NCBI GenBank assembly: GCA_002362385.1
Contig: DEUB01000054.1
Coordinates: forward strand, 25,621-87,031
Source: Lachnospiraceae bacterium UBA3273
GTDB lineage: Bacteria; Bacillota; Clostridia; Lachnospirales; Lachnospiraceae
DNA: 61,411 nt
Direction: 5' to 3'
The position numbers were made by a program, and so were the translations under genes. The notes beneath the pieces were generated by a model that was not told the DNA's origin, ran no database searches, and saw nothing but the letters and a program-made list of their open reading frames with translations. Positions within the stretch are counted from its first letter, which is position 1. Each line of letters starts with the position of its first letter. This document shows positions 7,689 through 16,603 of this stretch, piece after piece.

Positions 7689-8384
7689 TTAACAGAAGAA
7701 AAACCCGCCGCCGCAAAGGTTGCACAGCATATTTGCAATACACAGCCTGAAACAAAATCCTCCGTCATCCCTGACGGGATTCCCGTATCCCATTCCCCTG
7801 GCGGTATACCACTGGCCTCCGCTCTGGAGATACCTAAGAAGCTGCCGGTACTCTTCGTTGCCCGGCTCCATGCTCACGGCGATCCTGATATGCTCCAAGG
7901 CCGCAGTCTGGTCATGAAGCCCCGCATTGGCAAGAGCGCTGACATAATAGTACCTTGCATTTTTTATTTTTACCTGTCCCAGCACATTCATTGCTTCCCG
8001 ATAAAGCCCGTTTGCCGCATAACGGTAAGCCGCATTGATATACAGGGAATCCTCGTCTTCATTTCCCGCGCTTCTTTGATCATATCCGCGGAATCCGCCA
8101 TAGCTTCCAAAACCGCCATAGTTTCCGAAACCTTCAAAGCCGCTATAGCTTTCACGGCCTCCAAATCCGCCGTAGCCGCTGTCTCTCCTGCCTCCCGGGC
8201 CTTTATTCATGATATCCTGATATGCCGCCTGTACCTCTTTAAATTTTTCTTCCGCCTGTTCTTTGTGGGGATTATCCACATTAGCGTCAGGATGATATTT
8301 CCGGCTCAGCTTCCGGTATGCCTTTTTGATCTCCTCGTCCGACGCATCTAAAGGAATTCCAAGAACCTCATATGGATTTCTCAT
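7689..8384 (-). CDS. DnaJ-domain protein
   Basis: A 231-aa J-domain co-chaperone-like protein. The J domain fills residues 1-60 with His31-Pro32-Asp33 intact, followed by a Gly/Tyr/Phe-rich linker (about 80-115) and a C-terminal helical region with TPR-like character (about 120-195). It lacks the zinc-finger and substrate domains of full DnaJ. The C-terminus is unusual: two Cys and a Gly-Gly-Gly-Phe-Phe-Phe-Cys end. It is the third gene of an operon with the DUF5685 and zinc-ribbon genes (4-bp gap), so it may guide Hsp70 to a client linked to those proteins. Confidence 0.9.
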   Translation of the reverse strand: MRNPYEVLGIPLDASDEEIKKAYRKLSRKYHPDANVDNPHKEQAEEKFKEVQAAYQDIMNKGPGGRRDSGYGGFGGRESYSGFEGFGNYGGFGSYGGFRGYDQRSAGNEDEDSLYINAAYRYAANGLYREAMNVLGQVKIKNARYYYVSALANAGLHDQTAALEHIRIAVSMEPGNEEYRQLLRYLQSGGQWYTARGMGYGNPVRDDGGFCFRLCIANMLCNLCGGGFFFC

Positions 8385-8388
8385 AACC

Positions 8389-9219
8389 TTACCTCTTCCC
8401 GTTCTTTGATGACAGGACCCTTTCGTATCTGGTCCAGATTCCCGAATAAAGAATATTTCTTAAGATCTCCACATTCTCTATGACCGGCAGCTTTTCAAAC
8501 TCCTCTGCGCAGGAGGAAGCCGCCACCGTAAGAATATCCCTGATCCATTCATCAAATCCGGGATTATCCGCCTTCTTCTTAAAGGGATTGAAGTTCCCTT
8601 TCTTCCTGTCCTTTTCTAAATCCTCATAGGCATCCATAATGTAGATAAAACGTCCCAGCATAAATCCCATTCTTCTGACCGGTTCCTCCCACTCGTCCTT
8701 TCTATAAGCAAAAATCTCCGAAAGGATCTTGCCGAAGCATCCCGATAAAAAATCAATATCGTCTATTCCTGCCTCTTCCGCCCGGGCCAGGGTGTTGAAA
8801 TTTTCCTCCACCGCCTGGATTTTTACGGCATATCTCTTCTTTATATTCCGGTACTGCCTGCTCAGGCTTTTGGCATAAACCGCTTCTGCCGCCTTTTTTT
8901 CATCCGTCCAGTCATCAAGACACTTATAATAAGTCAGAAGAATGTTCATGTCGGCGGTATAATACAAAAACTGGCTTTCCTTCCGGCGCATCTTATCAAA
9001 CGGATGAAATATGCATTTACAGGGCACATCCTCCGTCCTTCCGTCATAAAGCCCCGTTAAAAGCATGGCCAAAAACGTCAGGTCATAGCTTAGGGAAAGC
9101 TGTCCTTTCAGTCCGCAGCGTTTTCTCAATGCACCGCACAGTCCGCAGTAGTATGCCCTGTATTCCTCAAACTCTTTTATCTTCAGTTCCGGTTTGTTGA
9201 CGGTAATATACCCGAACAT
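8389..9219 (-). CDS. DUF5685 family protein
   Basis: A 276-aa, mostly helical, soluble protein matching the DUF5685 pattern: N-terminal FGYITVNKPELK, then Cys25, Cys28 and Cys35 in a YCGLCG context and a further CxC pair near residue 66 (CKCIFHPF), suggesting metal binding or redox chemistry. Function of the family is not known. It is placed between a zinc-ribbon membrane protein (2-bp gap) and a J-domain protein (4-bp gap), a stable trio that suggests assembly or maintenance of some complex. This is inference from context only. Confidence 0.8.
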   Translation of the reverse strand: MFGYITVNKPELKIKEFEEYRAYYCGLCGALRKRCGLKGQLSLSYDLTFLAMLLTGLYDGRTEDVPCKCIFHPFDKMRRKESQFLYYTADMNILLTYYKCLDDWTDEKKAAEAVYAKSLSRQYRNIKKRYAVKIQAVEENFNTLARAEEAGIDDIDFLSGCFGKILSEIFAYRKDEWEEPVRRMGFMLGRFIYIMDAYEDLEKDRKKGNFNPFKKKADNPGFDEWIRDILTVAASSCAEEFEKLPVIENVEILRNILYSGIWTRYERVLSSKNGKR

Positions 9220-9221
9220 TG

Positions 9222-9617
9222 TTAACTCCTTTTTGGAAATTCATTCCTGCACTTGGGACAGATAACCATGATCCTGCCCTTCCCCTTTGGAATCCTGATC
9301 TTCTGCCCGCATTTTTTACAGGTATAGATGTGGTGGGTCTTCCTGATCCTCATTCTGCCCCTTTCCTTCTGCACAAATTCCCTGACCGCCTTTGTATGGT
9401 TATAAAACCATAGGTTCTGGGCAATGCATCTGCCCCGGTTTTTTGAAAAGATCCTGCTGTAGGCAAAAATGACAAAGGCCCATGACAAAACCGTCAGTAT
9501 CCGGCTTCCGAAAAAGGCGTTCAAGACTGCCGTTAAAAGCCCTGCGCCTATGAGGAAACCGGAAAAAGCGTCCATTCCGTATCTTCCCTGCATAAAACGA
9601 TATACTTTTTCTCTCAT
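9222..9617 (-). CDS. Small membrane protein with C-terminal zinc ribbon
   Basis: Two hydrophobic segments in the N-terminal half (roughly residues 17-60) are followed by a basic region and a C-terminal four-Cys ribbon (CKKCGQ ... CPKCRN, ~19 residues between pairs), like the rubredoxin-type zinc ribbons of small helper proteins. The start at 9617 is chosen because AGGAG lies 9 nt upstream and a TATAAT -10 box is at 9659-9664; ATGs at 9644 and 9623 are possible alternatives. First gene of the operon with DUF5685 and DnaJ-domain genes. Confidence 0.7.
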   Translation of the reverse strand: MREKVYRFMQGRYGMDAFSGFLIGAGLLTAVLNAFFGSRILTVLSWAFVIFAYSRIFSKNRGRCIAQNLWFYNHTKAVREFVQKERGRMRIRKTHHIYTCKKCGQKIRIPKGKGRIMVICPKCRNEFPKRS

Positions 9618-9658
9618 ATCCATCAACTCCTGCCGTTGCTTCATCTGATATAAAATGC

Positions 9659-9664
9659 ATTATA
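9659..9664 (-). promoter_or_regulatory. -10 box of the zinc-ribbon/DUF5685/DnaJ operon
   Basis: Minus-strand TATAAT about 40 bp ahead of the chosen start. No convincing -35 hexamer is present at 17 bp (TTTCTA). Confidence 0.45.
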
Positions 9665-9720
9665 TACTGAAAATTGCGGAATAGAAACTGATTTTAAAAA
9701 GATTTAAGGAAGAATTCATA

Positions 9721-9757
9721 AAAAATACACTCTCCCCCTAAAGAGAAAGTGTATTTT
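9721..9757 (-). terminator. Rho-independent terminator of the chemotaxis receptor gene
   Basis: AAAATACACT (9722-9731) pairs with AGTGTATTTT (9748-9757), extended by CTC/GAG, and on the minus strand runs into a T-rich tract. It ends the receptor transcript 17 bp after the stop codon. Confidence 0.75.
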
Positions 9758-9774
9758 CACTTTTAATATGACCG

Positions 9775-11520
9775 TTACTCAACTTTAAAGAATTTCATGT
9801 CATTCTCCAGCGCCACCGCCAGATTCTGCAGACTCTTTGCTGATTCTGCCAACAGATTAATCGTGGCATTTAACTCCTCCATGGAAGCTGTTGTCTGTTC
9901 CGTGGACGCCGCATTTTCCTCTGACAATGCAGAAAGATCCTGAATGATGTCGATAACCGAATTCCTGGATTCATTGCAGTCCGTTGCCTGCTTATGTATC
10001 TGTTCCGTACTTTCGTTCGAGGAAACAATTCCTCCGCTCACATCATGGAAGCGGTTCAAGGTATCGACCAGCTTTTCCTGCTGGACTTCCAGGTTCCTGC
10101 TAAGCTCGTCCATAACGGAAATGGTATTTGCCGAATCCGCCGACAGGGTGGTAATGATCCTGGAAATCTGTGATGCGCTGCTGTTGGACTCTTCCGCAAG
10201 CTTCTGGATCTGTGCCGCAACAACCGCAAACCCTCTGCCCGCATCTCCTGCCCTTGCCGCCTCAATGGAAGCGTTTAAAGAAAGAAGATTGGTTTCATCC
10301 GCAATATCCGTAATCAGGGACAGGGCATCGGCAATGGTATTTACGGATTCATCCGTCTTTTTCACATTTTCCGCCACCTTGCCGATGGCCGTATTGGTCT
10401 GTTCATTGGAAACGGTAAACTCCTTCATATTGTCTTCCGCATATTTGCCTGCGCTCTGCATCTGTTCGGAAGTCTGGTACAACAGCTGGATGTTTCCTGC
10501 GATCCGCTCGATCTGCTCTCCCATATCCGAAACCAGGCCGGTGGCGCGCTCTATTCCTTCCGCCTGGACGATAGCCCCTTTGGCTATCTCCTCTACCGCA
10601 CGGCTTACCTCATCGGACGTATTGCTTGTCTGGCTTGCCATATTCTCCAGATCGTGCCCGTCTTTCATAAGGACCGTAGCGGATCTGGTAATCTCCCGTA
10701 TGATCTCGCTCAGCTTGTCAATGGTATCCCGCAGGGCCCTTGCCATAACGCCGATCTCGTCAGAACGTTTTAAGGATTTAGGGTCTATGACAGTAGTCAG
10801 GTCTCCCTGGGAGATCCGGACAACCGCCTTTTCCATATCCTTAATGGAATTGCTGATCTTTAATGCCGCCCGGACCACAACAACGGCTACCAGGGCTAAA
10901 ATGAGCAGGCACAGGATAATGATGTTCCTGACCTTTTCCGTAATAAAGGTATTGATATCCTCACTGGGTGCGCCGACAAAGACCATGCCGATCACTTCGC
11001 TGCCGTTTTTAAGGGGAATATAGCAGGCATAGTAATTGCTGCCGTTAATGACGATATCCGTAGCCGTATACTCTTCTCCCCTTTTTAACACCGCATCCGT
11101 CACTTCCTGTGCTGCCTGTGTACCGACGATCCGCTTTCCGCTTTCTTTGTCGATCAATGAAGTTGCCATGCGGGTGTCTCCGTAAAAAAAGGTAACCGCC
11201 ATATCCGTATCCTTTATAAAGGAATCCAACAGCTCTTCCTGTGCCGTAACATTCAATCCGCCCTTTACCAGATCGCCGTTTTCGTCCAAGGCATACGCTC
11301 CTTCATCCAGCGCATCATATGCAGACCTGATAAAAAGAGAGCTGTTCCTCAGCCCGCTTAAGAATTCATCCTGCATTCCGTCAACAATGCTCGCCGCCGC
11401 ATATATGGCGATCACGACCCCCAATGCCACCGTAGGGATGATCGACAGGCACAATAATTTCTGAACAAGGGAAAACCCCTTCTTTCCTTCCTTTTCCCCC
11501 GTTGTCCTTTCCTTTTCCAC
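9775..11520 (-). CDS. Methyl-accepting chemotaxis protein with sCache sensor
   Basis: A 581-aa transmembrane chemoreceptor: TM1 near residues 22-44, an extracellular single-Cache-like domain of ~140 residues (FFYGDTRMATS, NGSNYYACYIPLKN), TM2 near 192-215, HAMP, then a long coiled-coil signalling domain with the tip region around SLNASIEAARAGD. It would signal to CheA/CheW. The GTG at 11520 follows GAGGGGGAGATAAAA; the GTG at 11541 has no such site. Alone in its transcript (own -10, own terminator). No flagellar or che genes are in the window; the ligand is not readable, though this sensor type often binds small carboxylates. Confidence 0.93.
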   Translation of the reverse strand: MEKERTTGEKEGKKGFSLVQKLLCLSIIPTVALGVVIAIYAAASIVDGMQDEFLSGLRNSSLFIRSAYDALDEGAYALDENGDLVKGGLNVTAQEELLDSFIKDTDMAVTFFYGDTRMATSLIDKESGKRIVGTQAAQEVTDAVLKRGEEYTATDIVINGSNYYACYIPLKNGSEVIGMVFVGAPSEDINTFITEKVRNIIILCLLILALVAVVVVRAALKISNSIKDMEKAVVRISQGDLTTVIDPKSLKRSDEIGVMARALRDTIDKLSEIIREITRSATVLMKDGHDLENMASQTSNTSDEVSRAVEEIAKGAIVQAEGIERATGLVSDMGEQIERIAGNIQLLYQTSEQMQSAGKYAEDNMKEFTVSNEQTNTAIGKVAENVKKTDESVNTIADALSLITDIADETNLLSLNASIEAARAGDAGRGFAVVAAQIQKLAEESNSSASQISRIITTLSADSANTISVMDELSRNLEVQQEKLVDTLNRFHDVSGGIVSSNESTEQIHKQATDCNESRNSVIDIIQDLSALSEENAASTEQTTASMEELNATINLLAESAKSLQNLAVALENDMKFFKVE

Positions 11521-11578
11521 TTTTATCTCCCCCTCTTTCACTCTTTAATACAATATCTGTATTTTATTATTACCCATT

Positions 11579-11587
11579 ATTATAGCA
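11579..11587 (-). promoter_or_regulatory. Extended -10 promoter of the chemotaxis receptor
   Basis: Minus-strand TGC-TATAAT (TATAAT at 11579-11584) ~60 bp upstream of the GTG start. The -35 position is a T-run, so this looks like an extended -10 promoter. Confidence 0.5.
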
Positions 11588-11629
11588 CAGTTATTTTCGG
11601 GAAAAAAGGAGACTTATTACCTAGTTTTT

Positions 11630-12301
11630 TCAAGTTCCTGACCGGGCAAAAAAATCTTCTTTTTCAAAATATGCCTTTACCTCATACAGGGAAGGCAGGA
11701 TCACATGGGAAATTTTTTCTATTTCCTCTACGGGCGCCGCCAGATCGGGCACCATAACAGGCTTCATCCCCGCCCTGTAAGCGGCCCGGATCCCGTTATG
11801 GGAATCCTCTACGGCAAAAGCGTTCCCGGGAGCCACGCCCAGATTTTCACAGGCTTTTAAAAAAATATCCGGTTCCGGTTTACTGCGGCTTACCATATCT
11901 CCGCCCACGATCTCGTCAAAATAGGACAAAAGCCCTCCTTCCTCCAGCTCCTTTACTACCACGGCCTTTCTTGTGGAGGACGCCAGTGCGGTCTTTACGC
12001 CTTTTTCCTTTAAATAACCGAGCAATTCCTCTACTCCCGGCTTTTTCGCAAGCTTCCCGCCTTCCGCCCGCTTATGAAACAGTGCCGAGACCTCCTTTGC
12101 ATATTCATCATAGGGAAAACCGCTGCCGAAATGCTCAAGCATGGTCTGCCTTGTCAAAGCCGCATTAATGCCAAGACACTTATAGCATGCCTCTTCAATT
12201 CCCGTAATCCCGTATTTCTCCGCAACCGTCTGCCAGCATTGCATATAAAGCCTCTCGGAGTCGAAAATTACCCCGTCCATATCAAAAACTACTGCTTCCA
12301 T
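11630..12301 (-). CDS. HAD-superfamily phosphatase, beta-phosphoglucomutase-like
   Basis: A 223-aa soluble HAD hydrolase with all four motifs: FDMDGVIFDSE (nucleophile Asp and general acid), LASSTRK (motif II), the Lys in SKPEPDIF (motif III) and VEDSHNGI (motif IV), plus a helical cap between motifs I and II. Probably dephosphorylates or isomerises a small sugar phosphate. The ATG at 12301 is preceded by AAAGGAGAGC; an earlier in-frame ATG at 12325 would bury that site. It overlaps the thiamine pyrophosphokinase gene by 20 bp, so the two are coupled. Substrate unknown. Confidence 0.9.
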   Translation of the reverse strand: MEAVVFDMDGVIFDSERLYMQCWQTVAEKYGITGIEEACYKCLGINAALTRQTMLEHFGSGFPYDEYAKEVSALFHKRAEGGKLAKKPGVEELLGYLKEKGVKTALASSTRKAVVVKELEEGGLLSYFDEIVGGDMVSRSKPEPDIFLKACENLGVAPGNAFAVEDSHNGIRAAYRAGMKPVMVPDLAAPVEEIEKISHVILPSLYEVKAYFEKEDFFARSGT

Positions 12302-12989
12302 TTTGCTCTCCTTTGTCATTTTCATATACCAAAAGCAGGCATCCTTCTCCGCCTATGGAAATCCGACCCTCTTTCCCTATAAAAGCATTGCTTACCCCCA
12401 GGGCGCGGTCGTTTAAAAGATTTCCCTTAAATCCGTATTGAAGCCCTTCTATTTCCACACGTTCCGACACGTCCGTCAGGGAAAATACGGAAACCAGCCC
12501 TTTCATTTCTTTTGAAAAAACCTTAATCCCCCTACTAAGCACTTCCATCCGGCAGTTTTCAGAGATCATCACGATATGGCAGCCTTTTTTTGCATAAGCG
12601 TGCATCAGCTGGATATTGGCAACGGTATGGGAAATCCTCTCCCCTCCCGTTCCTCCAAATATGAGGATCTCCTCACAGCCTGCCTTCCATGCCGTTTCTG
12701 CCGCTAACGCCATGTCCGTATCATCCTTCATGACCGGCGCCCGGTAAAAACGTTCTTTGGGAAGCCCCATGGAAGACAGTATCTTTCTTTCGTCTCCTTG
12801 CAGGGAGTCCATATCTCCCACAAAGCACCATGGCTTTAAACCATATTCGGCAAAAAAGCCGATCCCGCCGTCCACCGCCACACTGTATACGTCTTCCTCC
12901 GCTTCTAAAAGCTTTTTTAACAGCCGGCTTTCTTTTCCAAGCGGCGCTGAACCCACCAGAATGCCCTGCCTTTTACCGCCTTTTCCCAT
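12282..12989 (-). CDS. thiN: Thiamine pyrophosphokinase
   Basis: Cytosolic enzyme that transfers pyrophosphate from ATP to thiamine, giving the cofactor TPP. The 235-aa protein shows the family markers AVDGGIGF near residue 40, GDMDSL near 60, DDTDMALA near 88, and FGGTGGERISHTVANI near 110. No TPP riboswitch was seen upstream, as expected since the gene lies inside an operon. It overlaps the upstream acyltransferase gene by 73 bp, unusually long, but the segment encoding GILVGSAPLG is needed, so the overlap appears real. Downstream HAD gene overlaps by 20 bp. Confidence 0.93.
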   Translation of the reverse strand: MGKGGKRQGILVGSAPLGKESRLLKKLLEAEEDVYSVAVDGGIGFFAEYGLKPWCFVGDMDSLQGDERKILSSMGLPKERFYRAPVMKDDTDMALAAETAWKAGCEEILIFGGTGGERISHTVANIQLMHAYAKKGCHIVMISENCRMEVLSRGIKVFSKEMKGLVSVFSLTDVSERVEIEGLQYGFKGNLLNDRALGVSNAFIGKEGRISIGGEGCLLLVYENDKGEQNGSSSF

Positions 12990-14110
12990 TGCTTTCTTCC
13001 TTTCTCCAAAAGGGCCTTTACCCCCAAAGATATGCCGATGGCTCCCAAAACATACAGCAGTGCAAATTCCTTTATACCGCCCGGCCTGTACAAATACCAG
13101 ATATCTCCCGAGAATGCGGCAGGGTCAAAATCCCGAAAGATCCCGAAGATCCTGCCTGTTACGGCAAAAACAGCCTTGACCGCCATTATGCCCGCAAACT
13201 GATGGAACATAATGTCCCATGTGCTCCTTCCCAGGACCAGAAGCGGGATGCACTTTTTCCCAAAATCCGCAAGCACCGTGGAAACCCTTAGCCAGAACAA
13301 AATTCCCACAGCTCCTGCCAGATAGGTTGCCCACATACCAAAAGGATAATCACAGGAGGAGGGAATAACATAAACCGGTTTTCCGAAACGGGCGTTCAAC
13401 ATGAGGGAGATCAGCAGACAGGTTCCGAAATAAAGCGCTGCCGGCACCTTAGAAAGGACTTTCTCCAAAAAGTCCCTGTATAACATGCCGAAAGCATAAA
13501 AGGGCATAAAGTACAGGATCCTGAAAACCGGATATAAAGCATATTCATGATAGCCGTGTCCCGCAAAATAGACGCCTGCAAAACCCGCCGCAACAAACAG
13601 CGCCTGAAGGATCCTGTCCGTTACCTTTGGCCTTCCCAATAAATTAAGAAGGAGCTTCCCCGCGCCATAGAGGATCTGAACGCAGAAGAAGGGAAAAATA
13701 AACCAGCTTCCCATATTTAACACATAGAGGTTTTCGCTGTTTATGGGAAAAAGCAGAATGCCCCGGAGGGTAAGCGGCTCTCCGAAGGTAAAGCCGAAAC
13801 CGTGGAGCAGAGTTAAAAAAAGGCCGTAAAAGAGGTTCCAGCACCATAAGGGAATCAACAGCCTCTTTACCTTATTCCACAAATACAACCGGGGGTTCAA
13901 AAGCTTTTCCTCCCTGAAAAAGTACCCCGAGCCAAAAACGAAGATCCCCAGATGGAAGGCGCCGAAATGCATCCAGTTAGACAGCATTTCCACGCCCCCT
14001 CCGTCACAGTGACTGAGCAGGACAAACAAGATGGCAAAACCGTATAAATAGCGGAATGCAAGGTTTTCTGAACCCGTTCCCTCTTTTTGTATTTCTTCTC
14101 CTTTGTTCAT
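12917..14110 (-). CDS. Acyltransferase-3 family membrane protein
   Basis: A 397-aa polytopic protein with about ten hydrophobic helices and the family's N-terminal FRYLYGFAILFVLLSH motif (His near residue 39), resembling OafA-type or fucose/polysaccharide O-acetyltransferases. It likely moves an acetyl or other acyl group to a cell-surface glycan. Its C-terminus is highly basic (QWEKAVKGRAFWWVQRRLEKK). AAAGGAG precedes the ATG. It is divergent from a second acyltransferase-3 gene at 14227 and leads into thiN with a 73-bp overlap. Substrate is not readable. Confidence 0.85.
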   Translation of the reverse strand: MNKGEEIQKEGTGSENLAFRYLYGFAILFVLLSHCDGGGVEMLSNWMHFGAFHLGIFVFGSGYFFREEKLLNPRLYLWNKVKRLLIPLWCWNLFYGLFLTLLHGFGFTFGEPLTLRGILLFPINSENLYVLNMGSWFIFPFFCVQILYGAGKLLLNLLGRPKVTDRILQALFVAAGFAGVYFAGHGYHEYALYPVFRILYFMPFYAFGMLYRDFLEKVLSKVPAALYFGTCLLISLMLNARFGKPVYVIPSSCDYPFGMWATYLAGAVGILFWLRVSTVLADFGKKCIPLLVLGRSTWDIMFHQFAGIMAVKAVFAVTGRIFGIFRDFDPAAFSGDIWYLYRPGGIKEFALLYVLGAIGISLGVKALLEKGRKQWEKAVKGRAFWWVQRRLEKKAGC

Positions 14111-14144
14111 GAATATGGCTCCTTTGTAAAAAGCGTGTGGAATA

Positions 14145-14173
14145 TTGTCAAAATTTCCCGTCTGTATTATACT
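14145..14173 (+). promoter_or_regulatory. Sigma-A promoter of the plus-strand acyltransferase gene
   Basis: -35 TTGTCA (14145-14150), 17-bp spacer, -10 TATACT (14168-14173), 53 bp upstream of the chosen ATG. The -35 overlaps a minus-strand TTGACA. Confidence 0.7.
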
Positions 14174-14226
14174 TTACTTAACTTTTTATCTGTTTGCAAC
14201 ACAATCTTAACAGAAAGCAGGTTCTT

Positions 14227-15444
14227 ATGACGGGGGAAGAAAACGGCAAAACGCTAAAAAATACGAAGGCAGGAAACAGCAAGGTTCTGAAAAATACGGA
14301 GGCAGAACCTGCAGATCATACAATGGACGACGCAGGAAGTACGCTGCCCGCGCCTTCCCGTTTTGGACGGGATTCCAATTTTGAACTGCTGCGCATCCTT
14401 GCCATTCTTTTTATCATTTCCTTCCACTGCGCATGGGAGGGCGGCTTTGAATATCCCGCATTCTGTTTCAACAAATTCCTGGTGGAATCCTTTCACATGT
14501 TAGGAGAGATCGGCGTCAATCTTTTCATTCTGATCTCCGGCTACCACATGATCCGCGGACGTTTCAAAATAAAAAAACTGATCGCTCTCCTTCTGCAGGT
14601 ACAGTTCTATAACTGGATCTGTGTTTTCCTCTGCGTGCATTTCGGCACGCTGACCCTTGACAGGCGCACGGTCTTTATCAATTTCTTTCCTGTTACGGAA
14701 TATAAATACTGGTTCGCTACCGTTTACATTCTTTTATATTTATTCTCTCCCTATATAAACAAGCTTCTGCTCTGTCTGGCCCGGAAGGAGTTTCAGAAAA
14801 TGCTTTTGCTCTGTCTGGCCGTTTTCTGCATTTTCCCTACCGTTTACGGCGCCTTAAAAAACGACACCGAGACGCTGTTTTACTACAACCGCTTTATCTG
14901 GCTCCTCATCGTTTATATGATCGGGGCCTATATCAGGCTGTATCCTCCCGTAAAATATGTAAGTTCTGCAAAATGGCTGGGGATTTCAGCCCTTATCTTC
15001 TTTTTTATGGAATGCGCCATTTATGTTATGGAGCGTTTTCAGCTGTTCTTTAACAAAGTGGGCATCGTGGGCGGAAACTATTTCTGGCGTCCCAACACGA
15101 TCCCCGTAGCCGCTGTAAGCTTAAGCCTCTTTTTATGCTTCCGCTTTATAAAGGTAAAGCCTATAAAAGCAGTCAATCTGTTAGCCTCTACTACCTTTGG
15201 AATCTATCTGCTCCATGACGGACAGTTGAATTTCTACATGTGGCAGGTACTTTTAAAATCCACGGAATATACCTTCTCCCCCAGGCTCATTCTTTTCATT
15301 CCCATGTGCGCCCTTTTGATCTTCATAACCGGCGCCTGTGTGGATTTTTTACGGCAGCTTCTTTTCCGTCTTATTTCCCGTCCTATTTTCCGTTTTGCTG
15401 CAACTCTCCCCTCTTTTCCTTTCCATACTTCCGACTCTACTTAA
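14227..15444 (+). CDS. Acyltransferase-3 family membrane protein
   Basis: A 405-aa membrane acyltransferase: a polar ~45-residue N-terminal stretch, then NFELLRILAILFIISFH (catalytic-type His) and about ten membrane segments, ending with a short basic tail. Typical of O-acetyltransferases acting on wall teichoic acid, capsule or exopolysaccharide. The ATG at 14227 is used; a TTG at 14194 would also be in frame. The polar N-terminal extension (TKN/KNT-rich) is longer than usual. Only plus-strand gene in this region; it converges on the AlgJ-like gene with a 5-bp gap and no obvious terminator. Confidence 0.85.
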   Translation: MTGEENGKTLKNTKAGNSKVLKNTEAEPADHTMDDAGSTLPAPSRFGRDSNFELLRILAILFIISFHCAWEGGFEYPAFCFNKFLVESFHMLGEIGVNLFILISGYHMIRGRFKIKKLIALLLQVQFYNWICVFLCVHFGTLTLDRRTVFINFFPVTEYKYWFATVYILLYLFSPYINKLLLCLARKEFQKMLLLCLAVFCIFPTVYGALKNDTETLFYYNRFIWLLIVYMIGAYIRLYPPVKYVSSAKWLGISALIFFFMECAIYVMERFQLFFNKVGIVGGNYFWRPNTIPVAAVSLSLFLCFRFIKVKPIKAVNLLASTTFGIYLLHDGQLNFYMWQVLLKSTEYTFSPRLILFIPMCALLIFITGACVDFLRQLLFRLISRPIFRFAATLPSFPFHTSDST

Positions 15445-15449
15445 CTCTT

Positions 15450-16595
15450 TTATTCAAAAGTAAGGGTAGAAAGCTCCGTATAGGCCGCCAGGTCGTCGGC
15501 AAAAGACCTCTCCGCCAGTTCAAAAATGACCACATCAGGCCCGATCAGGTCAATATAATCCTTCATATAGGTATAATTGACCCTGGAGGTAAAATAAACC
15601 TCTTTATACCGGTAGGTATACCATGTCTCCCTGTTATCCAGAAAACTGTCATGAAGGATCAGGACACATTTATCCGAAAGCGCATTCTCATTGTAAAAGT
15701 ACGCCATATTATTGCCCACCATAACGGGTACATCCGCGCGGTCCCGGCTGTCTGTCTCCACCCCGTAAGAAGATGGCAGAATGCAGGAAAGCCGCGGCAC
15801 GTTATCGGTAATTTCCCTGCTGGCGGCAAAAAACTCCAGTCCCTGTACCGTCTCCAGACTCTCTTCAAAATCTCCTCTTTCCATAACCGGAATATCCGGA
15901 TATGCTTCATGGATCACTTCATCCACCATGGACAATCCGTAAAAGGCGCCCAGATCATTCCAGTGGGCACAGTCATACTTTTGGTTATAGATCTGTTCCT
16001 TTTCTTTTATTTCCCGGAATTCCTCATGGGGGACCACATGAGGAATCAAAAGCGCCTCAAGCTTTCTTTCCGCCATATCCAGGGTGCTTTCCCTTGTTTC
16101 ATCCACGTAAATGCCCTCCGGCATATACTCCCCGTAAACGGAAGACTTATTGGGAGCGATCATAAAGACGAACAGGCCGCCCTTTTCCTTTATATAAGCA
16201 TTGCTTCGCGACAGATAAGTCATAAGGTCATCCATCAGCTGCTCATCCACATTTAACCGCTGGTAATTCTGTACATATCCTTCATCCGCCGGAAAAATAT
16301 AGCCTTCCTTCCCCGGCATATGGAGCTTTTCGGAAAATTCTCCAAAAAGACAATAGGAAATGTCCGCATTCAGCCTGATGGCCGCGTCCCGGAAAGCCAC
16401 TCTGTCCTCCACATAGTGCCCGTACCATTCCGTATGCATTTTATCAAATTTAAGTCCCGGCCATTCCGTCAAAGCCCTGTTTTCCAGAGAAGAATCTACA
16501 TGCTCCCTGATATCTAACATAAGAAAGGGAATAAAGATCATTGCCACAAAGCAGATCCCGAATAGAATGTCTGCCGTTTTCTTTTTCCTGTTCAT
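15450..16595 (-). CDS. AlgJ/AlgX-like (DHHW/SGNH) surface acetylation partner
   Basis: A 381-aa protein with one N-terminal membrane segment (about 8-27) and an extracellular SGNH-like fold. Visible family motifs: ENRALTEWP near residue 37, APNKSSVYGEYMP near 145, CAHWND near 210 (catalytic Asp/His block), and LILHDSF near 300 (serine block). Such proteins act with MBOAT acyltransferases to place acetyl groups on exported polysaccharide. It is 9 bp downstream of the MBOAT gene, so an AlgI/AlgJ-like pair is likely. The polysaccharide is unknown. Confidence 0.85.
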   Translation of the reverse strand: MNRKKKTADILFGICFVAMIFIPFLMLDIREHVDSSLENRALTEWPGLKFDKMHTEWYGHYVEDRVAFRDAAIRLNADISYCLFGEFSEKLHMPGKEGYIFPADEGYVQNYQRLNVDEQLMDDLMTYLSRSNAYIKEKGGLFVFMIAPNKSSVYGEYMPEGIYVDETRESTLDMAERKLEALLIPHVVPHEEFREIKEKEQIYNQKYDCAHWNDLGAFYGLSMVDEVIHEAYPDIPVMERGDFEESLETVQGLEFFAASREITDNVPRLSCILPSSYGVETDSRDRADVPVMVGNNMAYFYNENALSDKCVLILHDSFLDNRETWYTYRYKEVYFTSRVNYTYMKDYIDLIGPDVVIFELAERSFADDLAAYTELSTLTFE

Positions 16596-16603
16596 GGCTC
16601 CTC

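Noticed and set aside
9944..11023. 359-codon plus-strand reading frame opposite the chemotaxis receptor
   Set aside because: Antisense shadow of the coiled-coil signalling domain; low complexity, no ribosome-binding site.
14123..14151. Minus-strand promoter TTGACA-17-TACAAA upstream of the 12917-14110 acyltransferase
   Set aside because: RNA would start after the ribosome-binding site (its -10 overlaps AAAGGAG), so it cannot serve that gene with a normal leader. The shared -35 with the plus promoter remains curious.
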